From assembly GCA_963169325.1 (NCBI GenBank), contig CAUJEY010000250.1:1-64000 (forward strand): DNA of 64,000 nt, written 5' to 3'. Below are positions 27,589 through 37,569 of this stretch, in pieces. A program made the translations under genes and the position numbers. The DNA is from Bacteroidota bacterium. Its GTDB lineage: Bacteria > Bacteroidota > Bacteroidia > Chitinophagales > Saprospiraceae. The notes under the pieces were generated by a model, which did not search any database, was not told the origin of the DNA, and was given only the letters and a program-made list of their open reading frames with translations. The first letter of the stretch is position 1. Each line of letters opens with the position of its first letter.

Positions 27589-28620
27589 TTATTCTTCCTC
27601 CTCTTCTTCGGGTTTGATACGTTTCGGCGCTCTTTGCTGCGCACCTTTAAATAAACCGGACCCGGGTTTGGTCAGCAAGGGCGGCTCCGGCGCCGGCGGA
27701 GTGGCCGGTGCAGCGGCAGCCTGTCCGCCCGAAGCGCCACTGCGCATGTTGACCAGTTGGCGCAACAAGTCGAACCAGAATTTGGCGCCCAGCGACACTG
27801 CGATTGCGGTGGTCAGCCAACCAATGAGTTTATACAACCACCATTGTCCTTTGTTTTCAGTCGGCCACTGCACGGTATCCCAGCCCAGGCCCAGCGGCGA
27901 ACGGATAGCGGCGATGTTTTCGTTCATCAACGTACTGAACTGCTCCTTGGCCTTATAAAAATCGGGATTGGCCACCACGCTGTCCACGGCGACGGGTTCC
28001 GGCGCGGTCTGGACAAATTGTTCGGCCGCATCCGCCATGTATTCGCGCAGGGTGGCATTGGCCGACAGGCTGGTGTAAATATTGATCACGTCTACATTGA
28101 ACGACACGGCGATGGTGAGGCCCACATAGAACAGCCAGATCCGGACATTGCTCACATACCACTCGGAAGCGCGCTCCATCACTTCGTTGAACCATTCCTC
28201 TACTTTTTTGCGGAAAACGGTGATATCGTCGTAGGATTCGCGGTACAGGTATTCCAGCACTTCTTTCAGTTTTCCGTCCGGCAGGTTTTCAATGGCCGCT
28301 CTGGCCTCTCCCGTGGTGTTCACCTGCAAAATATCCATTAAAATAGACGTGAAGGTGCCGGGGCGGATATAAGAGGGCGGCAACGGCGCCTTGCGCAAAA
28401 AGCGGAACATGTTGGCCTTTTCGCCCATTTGTTTGAAATAGGTATGGTTGGTAAACATTTTGGCTTCCCGTTCGCCCAACATGCTTTGAAGGGCGTTGAT
28501 CAGGTTTTTGCCGCGCAGGGTCAGCAGGCCGGCCAACATTTCCATGATGGTGGTGGCCAGCAGGCTGAAGAGCAGCAGGACGAATACGATGCCGATGACG
28601 ATGGAGAGGAGGTTGAGCAT
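27589..28620 (-). CDS. Uncharacterised membrane protein (paralogue of 39073..40089)
   Basis: N-terminal LLSIVIGIVFVLLLFSLLATTIMEMLAGLLTLRGKNL and two more TM segments. Confidence 0.8.
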   Translation of the reverse strand: MLNLLSIVIGIVFVLLLFSLLATTIMEMLAGLLTLRGKNLINALQSMLGEREAKMFTNHTYFKQMGEKANMFRFLRKAPLPPSYIRPGTFTSILMDILQVNTTGEARAAIENLPDGKLKEVLEYLYRESYDDITVFRKKVEEWFNEVMERASEWYVSNVRIWLFYVGLTIAVSFNVDVINIYTSLSANATLREYMADAAEQFVQTAPEPVAVDSVVANPDFYKAKEQFSTLMNENIAAIRSPLGLGWDTVQWPTENKGQWWLYKLIGWLTTAIAVSLGAKFWFDLLRQLVNMRSGASGGQAAAAPATPPAPEPPLLTKPGSGLFKGAQQRAPKRIKPEEEEEE

Positions 28621-29160
28621 GACGTGGTGTTTCCGTTTTGATGTTGGGCAAATGTAGCAGTTTGTAATATTATTCTACGGCTTTGTTTGGGCGATAAAGA
28701 GGCCTCCCGCCCGGTCAGCGCAGGGTTTTTAAGCCCGGACAAAAACCGGGATCGGCTACTGCCTGGCGGTAAACAGTCATGTATACCAAAGTGCGTGGGA
28801 GGTTATCAGGCCGGACAAAAATTTAGCCAGACGGGCAAAGGGCGGCAATGCGTGTTGCCCTGCTTCAAAATCGAAATCCGCCCAAACGGGGTGGTGGCCA
28901 GAGGCTTCTTCGGGGGGGGGCTTTGGTTACGGTATCGAAAGGTTGCCAGGTGTGGGGGTGGGATGCAGATCATGATGAAGGGATTTATAGTGGGGAATTA
29001 ATGATAAGTTCCCCCCGTTGGCAAGACCTGCCCGGACACGTATCAAAGATAACAATGACTTGTATCATTGCCAAATGATGATATATGGCCATATATTTCA
29101 TTCGTGAAGAGTCGGTCAATCCGGCTGTTATGAAATTTAAACCTTAAAAGTAAAGAGAAA

Positions 29161-30627
29161 ATGCTTAATCTGGATCATATCAGGACGGTCATTGCAGAAG
29201 GCGAATTAAAAGCAGCGCTGGATGAACTCTTGAAACTATTGGAGAGCAGTGATCAAAAAACGCGCAAATTGCGCGACGGGGTCATTATCCTGCATAGTAA
29301 ATACCAGGATTTGGCCCGCAAAGAAACCCTCGGCCTCATTGAAGCCGATGACGCCTTGCGCGAAAAAGGCCAGATCAACGATGGCGTGCTCAGGCTGATT
29401 ACGGATATTGAAGTCGGAACTGCGCCCGCAACGATTACGAACAACCCAGATGCTGCTCACCAGCAGCGAAAATGGCTGTGGTTACTATTGCTGATTCCTC
29501 TCGGACTGGTTGCCGTATTCTGGAAACAAATGGCCGGAAAGGATAAAAAACCGCCGGAACCCGCGCCACCTGTCGAGGAAAAACGGGTTGAACTCGGCAT
29601 CGAAGGCTGGAACTGGAGTCCGAAGCCGGTGGTCAAAGGGCAACCGGCCAGAATCCATTTTGAAGTAAAAAATACCGGAACGGCTGATGCTGCCGGCGTA
29701 GAGGTCAAATGGTGGGCAAATGCTACGGAAGCCAGTTCCACGCAGGCCTGGACCATCGACACCTTAAAAGCCGGTGAAAATAAGGCCTTTGATTTCAGCT
29801 ATACCTGGCCGGGCGCCCTGGCCAATGCCGTGACCTCCCGGATACGCATTGACCCGGTGCGAAAATTTTCAAGCGACAACCCGGACGATAACGTGAAGGA
29901 GGCCAGTGTTGACCTCGTTGCAGCGCCCCCGGCCAATAGTGATCTGACCATTGTTGACTATCACTGGCAACCCACCCAGGTGATGAAGGGCAGGCCGGTT
30001 TCTATTGTTATCGGTATAAAAAACAACGGCCCGGCGCCTGCTTCCAAAGTGCAGGTCGAGTGGTGGAATAATATTTCAGGCCCGGGCCCGGGAAAAATCT
30101 GGATGGTCGAACGGTTGAATCCCGGCGAACAAAGACAACTTGTATACACGCATACCTGGCCGGACAACCCGGGGAACAGTGTAATTACCCAGGTTCGTGT
30201 TGACCCGGCGAACACCGTGCCGGATAATGACCGCAGGAACAATATTGCTCGCAAAACCCTGTCGTTCGTTTCCACCGACCGGCCCGGCAGTTGCGACCTG
30301 CTGGTGAGCAGAAGTCTTACGTCGCCGAATATGGTACAACGCGGCCAGGTATTGGCCATTGTATTTGATGTAACAAACCGTGGGCAATCCGAGGCGCGAA
30401 ATTTTTCAGTGTACTTCTATTCCCCCATTTCCGGTGCGCAACCCGCCCAAAAATGGGAGGTGGACCGTTTGCCGGCCGGGCAGATTAAATCTTTTCGTGC
30501 GCAATACCGCATACCTACAAATGCGTCGACTTTAGTTGAATTCAGGATCGTGCTGGATCCGGCCAGGCGTTTACTGGACAACGATGTGTCGAATAATACA
30601 ACAACAGTGACAGCACACGTTCGATAG
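29161..30627 (+). CDS. EAD11-like domain - TM - three CARDB-like domains
   Basis: N-term IRTVIAEGELKAALDELLKLLES...IILHSKYQDLARKETLGLIEADDALREKGQINDGVLRLI; TM WLWLLLLIPLGLVAVFW; three beta-sandwich repeats (VVKGQPARIHFEVKNTG / VMKGRPVSIVIGIKNNG / VQRGQVLAIVFDVTNRG). Confidence 0.75.
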   Translation: MLNLDHIRTVIAEGELKAALDELLKLLESSDQKTRKLRDGVIILHSKYQDLARKETLGLIEADDALREKGQINDGVLRLITDIEVGTAPATITNNPDAAHQQRKWLWLLLLIPLGLVAVFWKQMAGKDKKPPEPAPPVEEKRVELGIEGWNWSPKPVVKGQPARIHFEVKNTGTADAAGVEVKWWANATEASSTQAWTIDTLKAGENKAFDFSYTWPGALANAVTSRIRIDPVRKFSSDNPDDNVKEASVDLVAAPPANSDLTIVDYHWQPTQVMKGRPVSIVIGIKNNGPAPASKVQVEWWNNISGPGPGKIWMVERLNPGEQRQLVYTHTWPDNPGNSVITQVRVDPANTVPDNDRRNNIARKTLSFVSTDRPGSCDLLVSRSLTSPNMVQRGQVLAIVFDVTNRGQSEARNFSVYFYSPISGAQPAQKWEVDRLPAGQIKSFRAQYRIPTNASTLVEFRIVLDPARRLLDNDVSNNTTTVTAHVR

Positions 30628-30762
30628 TCCGTGCCGCGTAATTGCCGCCCGGGAAAACGCACTTCCAGCGCTGACCGCAATCACCCCAACAGGACTTGAC
30701 CAATTCCTGAAAATGATCTAGATTGAAAGCCGTTTGACCATCCGTTCTTAAACATCCCACCT

Positions 30763-32763
30763 ATGAAAGCAACTGCCGCTCCCGCCATAGAACACCAGTC
30801 CTCCAGTACGGCTTTGCATGCCGGCAAGCAGGGCAACACGGCGTTTTTCGGCCCCGCTGCCGGGAACGAAGCCCCGTTTTTTGCGCCCCGCATTCAAACC
30901 AAACTGACCATCGGACGCCCGGGCGATAAATACGAACAGGAAGCCGACGCCGTGGCCGATCGCGTGGTGCAACGCCTCGCCAATCCCGGGCCGCCCGTTG
31001 CGGTACAAAAGAAATGTCAGGACTGCGAGGAAAAGGAAAAACTCCAGCGCAAAGAGGAGGAGCGGGAAGAGCCGGTCGTGATGCGGCAGGTGGAAGATGA
31101 ACAGGAGGAGGCGCCGCCGATGCAGACCAAAGCGGAAGCAGGCGCTTCAACTTCCCCGAACCTGCAAAGCCGCCTGTCCTCCGCCAAAGGCTCCGGCGCC
31201 CAGATGGATAAAAGCACCCGCCAACCTATGGAAGCCGCCTTCGGGCAGGACTTCGGCCAGGTGCGCATACACACCGACGGCGGCGCCACTCAAATGAACC
31301 GCGAACTGAACGCCCGGGCGTTTACCCATGGGCGGGATATTTATTTTAATGCGGGGGAGTATAGTCCGGGGAGTACGGAGGGGAGGAGGTTGCTGGCGCA
31401 TGAGTTGGTGCATGTGGGGCAGCAGGGGGGAGGGGTAGATATTAATAAAGAACTAATGAGTTTGAGTGCTAAGGATCAAATGATTCAAGCACAATATCAA
31501 AAACGACGTCCTCCAAGAATTGTAAACAGACCTCCAGATAGTGCCACCATGGCATTTTTTGCGAGAGAATTTTCTGTCAGCGCGTCCCGTGCTAAAGATC
31601 AAATAGGAAAGGCTTATAATTTAATAAAAGAGGTAAATGAAACCATAGATGAAGTCAAAAGAAATGCTAATATAGGTAGCGAAGTTAGAAAAAAAATCAA
31701 AGTGATATTAATATCTGAAGGAGAAGACAGGGTGACACAGGCAGTTTTTGCAGTGGCGAAGAACCTTTTTGCCGTAGGTTCGGCGTTGAGAAATCCTACT
31801 CCTGCAGGAGGGATTGGAGTATTTGTACAATTTATGAAAGATATAGCTGCTTGGAGTAGTGCCGTTAAATCGTGGAGGCGCCAAGTGACAAGCCCTGATC
31901 TGAGTGATAGAAAGTTATCTATAATAATACAGGGATTAAGCAATATCAATACAAGGATAAATCAAATTCAAAAGAGTAGGGGAATTAGTAGATTTATAGA
32001 GTTTAACCAAGTACTTGATTCAATTAAAAAAGAAATTATTTATGATAGCAATGTGGGGCGTCCACGAATATATAATTCTTTTATTTCTATAGTTGAAGGC
32101 TTTAAACTAAAATCTAAAAATAATGAAGTTTATAGTCCTGGAGATATAAATAAAATAATGACAGAAATAAATAAAGCTTCTGTGATAATTAATGAATGTT
32201 ATATCTTTCTTTTAGGTATTGAAAAATATGCCCATGCTATGTTAGTTGGTGGCGGAAAGGCGTTGTTGACCCCTGGTTTTTTAAACACTTTTTTGGCTTT
32301 TTCTAGAGCAAAGAAATTGAAGAGATACTCTTTTAGCCCAATAAGGGAAATAAGTATTGGTTCTGCACCTAATGGATTAATAAGAGTGAAAAATGAAGTT
32401 TATAGCTATTTGAAGGATAAGAATAACACTATTCTTAATCAACTTGTTAACCCTAATACTTCAAGCATTATTTATTCCTCTGGTTCTATAAAATACAATA
32501 AACCTAAAACTTTGTCTTTGAATTTATTTAAAGATAAGTATAAGACTTATGAGCCAATGACCATATACATCATACCTAATAGAAAAAGATGGGTTTTAAA
32601 TAATTTTTATCCTCAAAGTAATGGATGGTGGAATGATCCACTTTTTGGGACGTTCTTGCAGAGAATAAACAATATATATATTGCCGAGCCATTTCGTGGA
32701 TTCATGTCCCTCAAAATAAAAAGTTCAAATGAAAATTATGTTGATCTGTCTTTTCCAAAATAA
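30763..32763 (+). CDS. DUF4157 (eCIS-associated) protein with unknown AT-rich C-terminal domain
   Basis: IQTKLTIGRPGDKYEQEADAVADRVV; FGQDFGQVRIHTDGGATQMNRELNARAFTHGRDIYFNAGEYSPGSTEGRRLLAHELVHVGQQ. Confidence 0.88.
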   Translation: MKATAAPAIEHQSSSTALHAGKQGNTAFFGPAAGNEAPFFAPRIQTKLTIGRPGDKYEQEADAVADRVVQRLANPGPPVAVQKKCQDCEEKEKLQRKEEEREEPVVMRQVEDEQEEAPPMQTKAEAGASTSPNLQSRLSSAKGSGAQMDKSTRQPMEAAFGQDFGQVRIHTDGGATQMNRELNARAFTHGRDIYFNAGEYSPGSTEGRRLLAHELVHVGQQGGGVDINKELMSLSAKDQMIQAQYQKRRPPRIVNRPPDSATMAFFAREFSVSASRAKDQIGKAYNLIKEVNETIDEVKRNANIGSEVRKKIKVILISEGEDRVTQAVFAVAKNLFAVGSALRNPTPAGGIGVFVQFMKDIAAWSSAVKSWRRQVTSPDLSDRKLSIIIQGLSNINTRINQIQKSRGISRFIEFNQVLDSIKKEIIYDSNVGRPRIYNSFISIVEGFKLKSKNNEVYSPGDINKIMTEINKASVIINECYIFLLGIEKYAHAMLVGGGKALLTPGFLNTFLAFSRAKKLKRYSFSPIREISIGSAPNGLIRVKNEVYSYLKDKNNTILNQLVNPNTSSIIYSSGSIKYNKPKTLSLNLFKDKYKTYEPMTIYIIPNRKRWVLNNFYPQSNGWWNDPLFGTFLQRINNIYIAEPFRGFMSLKIKSSNENYVDLSFPK

Positions 32764-32831
32764 TTAGGGTCTGCTGAAAAAGTCGGTTCCATATTTCATC
32801 AAATCAGTATTCCTCGAAGAGTTGTTCCCGT

Positions 32832-33562
32832 TCACCCAGGGTAGGTAGGTTCGTTTCTAAGGAAATTCAGTCTATTAAATCGTATATCGCCCATAGAATT
32901 CGCCCATGGCCTCAGTTGTCGGCGGCAATAGTTCTTAAATTGGCTTAAAGCCATCGCTAGGAGGCAGGCGAATGCGCTGGCGCGACGTACCAGTTCATTG
33001 ACATTCATGACGAAGAAGATGATAGTGATCCAACTTTCGGAGGTTAGCTGGAGTTTGGCTCGTATTTTATTGAGATTGAATCCGTTCTTGCCTTCTCCGA
33101 ATTTGCCTTCCAGGTCATTTCGATGGATGTGATCAGGTTTGACCGCCACTGCCTCCGTAGGCGGCCTTCCCAAGGGTTTCACTTGTAAGTGGATATGGCG
33201 TTGTTTGCATCACTGGCGGTTTTCACGTGTTCCGTAAATGTGATCGACCGCTACTTTTTCAGGCCAGTAGCCCTGTGTGACCCGATAAGCCTCGACTTGT
33301 TCTTGTAGAGTCTGGCTTTAATTGAACGCTTCCCAACTCAGTCAACCAATTCAAAGTTGAAGGCTAAGCAATTGAAGGATCGCTCAAAATTTTGCCGATA
33401 CGTCAGTTCGTTGTAGCAACCTTGGCGTTCCATGTTTAAAAAATTGAATTTACCCCGAAAACTCAGGGCCAATCGAAACAAGTGCCGCAAAAAATATCGC
33501 TGCCACTTGCCTACGTCCGACATCTTACTCAATATTGTGTCCGTGAGTGTCTCGATGCTCAT
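32832..33562 (-). mobile_element. Degenerate IS5/IS1182-type transposase remnant
   Basis: N-terminal WQRYFLRHLFRLALSFRGKFNFLNMERQGCYNELTYRQNFE (33338-33562); after a gap with stops LQEQVEAYRVTQGYWPEKVAVDHIYGTRENR...KPLGRPP and HRNDLEGKFGEGKNGFNLNKIRAKLQLTSESWITIIFFVMNVNELVRR (32832-33182). Confidence 0.8.
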
Positions 33563-33771
33563 AGGGCAAAAGTTGCTTTACGATTCGCACCACAAACTTA
33601 AATTTTTGCCTTTTTTTATAGGGTTTTCCCCCACATGGGGCCAGCCGAAAATCATTACGAACCATTGTTACTTAAACCTTCAATAAATCCTTTATTGCTG
33701 ATAAATCATATGCTCCGCCCAACAGTATTTTATTATTGTCAACGAACGGCAGGTCGTCAAAACTCATCCTT

Positions 33772-35880
33772 TCATATCGGTTTATCTTCATTGATAAATT
33801 CACCTTCCAAAGCGCAATCTGATGGTGGTAAAGTTTCATAAAGTTTTTCGATCGTCATCTTTCCTATCCAATCTCCAAAAAGTGATCCGAGCATCCCGCC
33901 AAGTGTACCGCCGATAATTGCCCCCGGAAATGCGCCTGCCACGCCAAAAAGAGCGCCTATTGCTGCGCCAGCTGCTGTACCTAAATTTGCGCCAAGGGCG
34001 CCAAAAATGAGTGCGCCACCTATGCGGACCACTTCTTCAAGGGCTGTTTTAGTTTTTTCTCCTTCGGGCGCCAAATAAACCCGCACGCCAGCTAAGGCAA
34101 TATCAATAGCGGCCATAATTCTACCGCCTATCCGAAGGCGACCGCTCCAGCGATTCACTGATATATTAGTAGCACCTGCACTTCTAATAATTTTTCGATT
34201 AATCGCCTCTGGCGAAAGCCCCATTTTCCTGTATTTTCGATATAATCGTTTATAAGAAGGCCCAACCTTATTTTTATACTTATGTAAGTTTCGATTTTCG
34301 AAGACCTTTTTCAAAATCGGATTACCCGCATTTCTGATCTTAACTTTAAGTGAGTTTCGGGCGTCATTAGCCCATCGGGCTGCATATTTAGGCTTCAGCC
34401 CTTTATTAATGAGTTCGTCCGCCGTATCTGAAATACCCTTTGAAGATGCATTATAAACGTTGCGCAAATAATCTTCATGCATTGCAACGCTACTGCTATA
34501 TTCGTTTACAGAACGAGTACCTTCAATGATAGGCGATTCAAGTTGCGTTGGTTCTACAGTAGACGCATCCTCCCTTGCAACTTCTTTAGTGTCGGTGGGA
34601 CGAATTCCTTTAAAAGAAGAATGACTGTAAACATAGACAGGCGTTCCATCAGAAACTGTATTGAAGAGATTGATTGCGTCGGGTTTATGCATCCGAACAC
34701 ACCCATGGGAATGTGGAGTTCCATCAACAATTAGTTCATGTGGAAATCTCAACTCCGAGTCTGACTTGGGGTTGCAATAATTCTCTAAACCTGTCTCACA
34801 TAAAGTTTTTCGCTTCGGATAAGTTAGATTGGAATGGAAACCGATTTCGCGTGGGGGATGAAATAACGCAAAGTATTGCAACCCCCAATTCCCAACTTTT
34901 TCAGTCGGATTGGCTCGTTTTTTTATGTTATAGGGGGCAGTTCGAATCAGAGACTCTGTTTCTGTACCTGCTGACACCTGAAAAACTTTATTGTGGTCGT
35001 TTTTCGGAAAAAGTTTGACCGATTGTGGTCGTCGCAAATTGACATGCACCTCCTCCTTAAGTTGGAGTAGATTATTACCGGCCGGCCTTGATATGTATGA
35101 ATTAATTTGTCGGGACAGTTTTCCCTGCTGCACCACATGCACCAACTCATGCCCTAACAACCTCTTCCCCTCCGTCGTTTCCGGCCGGTATTTCCCTTCA
35201 TTGAAATACACGTCCGACCCATGCGTGAATGCCTGCGCGCTCAGGTCTTTGTTCAATTGCGCCGCATCGCTTCCGGTATGCACCCGCACACTCCCGAAAT
35301 CCGCGCCGAAAGCATTCTCCATTTGTGACCGGGTACCAGCGGGCAAGGGATTTCCGCCGCCTTTGGTAGTATCGAGCCGGCTTTGGAGGTTGGTAGGGGC
35401 AGCGCTCGATCCGTGTTCCGGCTTGGTCTGTACAGGCGGTTCTTCTTCCGGTTGCGCTGTCTGCCGTTGCAGGTCTTCCTCCGGTTCTTCAACGGCGGGT
35501 TTGCGCTGCATAGTCTCCGGCTCTTTTTCCTCCGGTTGCCGCTGTACGAATGGCGTAATCTCCGCCGCCAGTGGTTTCCGGTTGATCTTTTCTTCTTCTT
35601 CGGCCAACTCCTGCCGCTGCACCGCCGGCTGACTCACCACCCGTTCCGCCATACGGTCGGCCTCCTGTTCGTATTTATCGCCCGGCTGACCTATGGATAG
35701 TTTGGCCTGCACCACCGGCTGCGGCCGGGGCTTGAAAAAACCATTACCACCCGCATCGCTGCCGCCAAAAAACGCCTTCTCCCCGGCTGTTTGTCGGCCG
35801 GCGGGCGCGAAAAAAGGCTTCTCCTCGGTCGCCTTTGCTTGCAAGGCGGGCGTAGTTTTGGTGGATTCGACGGTTTGCAT
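33772..35880 (-). CDS. DUF4157 + L,D-transpeptidase (YkuD)-like + glycine-zipper C-terminus
   Basis: LSIGQPGDKYEQEADRMAERVV; KRLLGHELVHVVQQ; YkuD-like ELIVDGTPHSHGCVRMHKPDAINLF; C-term GGALIFGALGANLGTAAGAAIGALFGVAGAFPGAIIGGTLGGMLGSLFGDWIG. Confidence 0.85.
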   Translation of the reverse strand: MQTVESTKTTPALQAKATEEKPFFAPAGRQTAGEKAFFGGSDAGGNGFFKPRPQPVVQAKLSIGQPGDKYEQEADRMAERVVSQPAVQRQELAEEEEKINRKPLAAEITPFVQRQPEEKEPETMQRKPAVEEPEEDLQRQTAQPEEEPPVQTKPEHGSSAAPTNLQSRLDTTKGGGNPLPAGTRSQMENAFGADFGSVRVHTGSDAAQLNKDLSAQAFTHGSDVYFNEGKYRPETTEGKRLLGHELVHVVQQGKLSRQINSYISRPAGNNLLQLKEEVHVNLRRPQSVKLFPKNDHNKVFQVSAGTETESLIRTAPYNIKKRANPTEKVGNWGLQYFALFHPPREIGFHSNLTYPKRKTLCETGLENYCNPKSDSELRFPHELIVDGTPHSHGCVRMHKPDAINLFNTVSDGTPVYVYSHSSFKGIRPTDTKEVAREDASTVEPTQLESPIIEGTRSVNEYSSSVAMHEDYLRNVYNASSKGISDTADELINKGLKPKYAARWANDARNSLKVKIRNAGNPILKKVFENRNLHKYKNKVGPSYKRLYRKYRKMGLSPEAINRKIIRSAGATNISVNRWSGRLRIGGRIMAAIDIALAGVRVYLAPEGEKTKTALEEVVRIGGALIFGALGANLGTAAGAAIGALFGVAGAFPGAIIGGTLGGMLGSLFGDWIGKMTIEKLYETLPPSDCALEGEFINEDKPI

Positions 35881-35890
35881 ACCCTTGCTT

Positions 35891-36514
35891 TTAGTACTTC
35901 ACCAAATCCTTCATTTCCAGCAGATCATATTTGGCTATCGGCCGGGTGTGGTCCAGTTTATCGCTGCTCCCCACGAGACAGGTACTGTTTTTCAAAAATG
36001 CATAGTGTCTTTTGTCGTTGGAGGCCATGTACAAAATATGATCGATGGCGACATCCGGCGGCAACTGACAGCGGTGGATATCGTGTTTATCCAGGTCTTC
36101 GCTGACGCCTCGGCCCACCCAGAGTTCCGGACCTTTTTTGAACCAGGCAAAGTGCATTTTATTGTTGCTGGTAATCCAAAGGAGATTGTCCGGGTTGGCG
36201 CCATGGGGCAGTTGTGACAGGTACCAGTCGCGTTTGGCGCCCAAGGCGGTTATGGGACCGGCACAAACCCAGAGGAAGTATTCGGGGTCGCCTTTGGGTA
36301 TGCGCTCGATGTACCAGGCAAAATGCAGGGAGTCATTGGAGGAGATACTTGCCAGGTCCTGAATTTTTATAGAACGCCCTTTGAATGGTTGGATAACAAA
36401 GTGCCGGGGAAACGATTTTGCATCGTGGTCTTCGCGGGTTCCAAAACTCACTTCCTGGGTGTCGTACCAGGCGAAGTGTTTAGTATTGTCGGCAGATAAA
36501 AATAGCGGTTCCAT
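35891..36514 (-). CDS. Uncharacterised protein with four SxNDxxHFAWY repeats
   Basis: SADNTKHFAWY, SSNDSLHFAWY, TSNNKMHFAWF, ASNDKRHYAFL at His 13, 64, 121, 170. Confidence 0.75.
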   Translation of the reverse strand: MEPLFLSADNTKHFAWYDTQEVSFGTREDHDAKSFPRHFVIQPFKGRSIKIQDLASISSNDSLHFAWYIERIPKGDPEYFLWVCAGPITALGAKRDWYLSQLPHGANPDNLLWITSNNKMHFAWFKKGPELWVGRGVSEDLDKHDIHRCQLPPDVAIDHILYMASNDKRHYAFLKNSTCLVGSSDKLDHTRPIAKYDLLEMKDLVKY

Positions 36515-36528
36515 AGTATAGTGTTTTA

Positions 36529-37521
36529 TTATGAAATATTCGGCTCCTCCTTCCCCAAATCATCCCCGCTGATCACCGTCGTCACAAACACATACGCCTT
36601 GTTCATCACATACCGGAAATCCTGGCGGATGATCATCATAAACGACAGGTGCCAGCGGTAGCGGCGGCCCACGAGGCAACCGGCGCTGTATTTGTCGACG
36701 AGGGCCGGGGTGACGTTGGGGCTGGTGGAGTGCTGGTTGATACAGAAATGGCTGCCGACATCGACGGGATCAGAGCTGCTGCGAAAGGTGTCGCGGTTGC
36801 GGTCGCGGTGCAGGCGGAGGGGGCCGGCTTGCACGAGAGCCGGCTGGGTGCGCCGGTGCATCCCGTCGGTCCAGGCTTTGTACTGGCCGAAAGCGATACG
36901 GGCCACACCCAGGTCGTTGGTGGGATTATCCGTGTAAAATTTCCCGGGCTCGGTGGTCGCCTGATCATTCACGAGCATTTCCGGCTGGCCACCGGGCAGG
37001 ATGCGGATCACCATGCGCCGGTCGTTCCATTCGTTAAAAGCATCGGCATTGGGCCGGCCGTCGGGGTCGAGGCCCTCTACGTACACGATGTTGAACATAT
37101 CCGGCGTCCGGGCGATCCAGTAGCCTTTTTTGTTCATGTACCGCAAGACACGTTTGGCCAGGCGGGTGGCCGGCTGGTCGGTGTTGCTGTTTTCAAATTG
37201 AATGGGCAAGAAGGTATCCGGCTGCGCCTGTTCCAAAGCCTGGAGCACGGTGGGAGAAAGCAAATTGTCCACATACGGCAGATTTGCCGCGTGGTGAAAA
37301 GCGATAATGGCGTTGCGGGTATCCAGGGTCAGCCGGCCGTCGGCCGGGCGCAGGGGCCGGAAAGGGGTGGCAACATTACCGCCAATCACGGGATCCAGCA
37401 GGCCCAACTCGCACAATTTAGTTTGAATCTCCTCGAGGAGGGGCCGGTTGGCGGGTACCCCCAGATCGCTGATCGAGCGGTTTTGCCCGCGCGCTATAAG
37501 TTGTTGCAATAGAGCAGCCAT
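36529..37521 (-). CDS. Uncharacterised protein with NQHST...GCLVGR motif (paralogue of 26492..27499)
   Basis: LLEEIQTKLCELGLLDPVIGG; CINQHSTSPNVTPALVDKYSAGCLVGR; FGQYKAWTDGMH. Confidence 0.75.
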   Translation of the reverse strand: MAALLQQLIARGQNRSISDLGVPANRPLLEEIQTKLCELGLLDPVIGGNVATPFRPLRPADGRLTLDTRNAIIAFHHAANLPYVDNLLSPTVLQALEQAQPDTFLPIQFENSNTDQPATRLAKRVLRYMNKKGYWIARTPDMFNIVYVEGLDPDGRPNADAFNEWNDRRMVIRILPGGQPEMLVNDQATTEPGKFYTDNPTNDLGVARIAFGQYKAWTDGMHRRTQPALVQAGPLRLHRDRNRDTFRSSSDPVDVGSHFCINQHSTSPNVTPALVDKYSAGCLVGRRYRWHLSFMMIIRQDFRYVMNKAYVFVTTVISGDDLGKEEPNIS

Positions 37522-37569
37522 AACAAAAAAGTTGGCGTTTTATTGGGAGAGCGTCGGTTCAACGGCACA

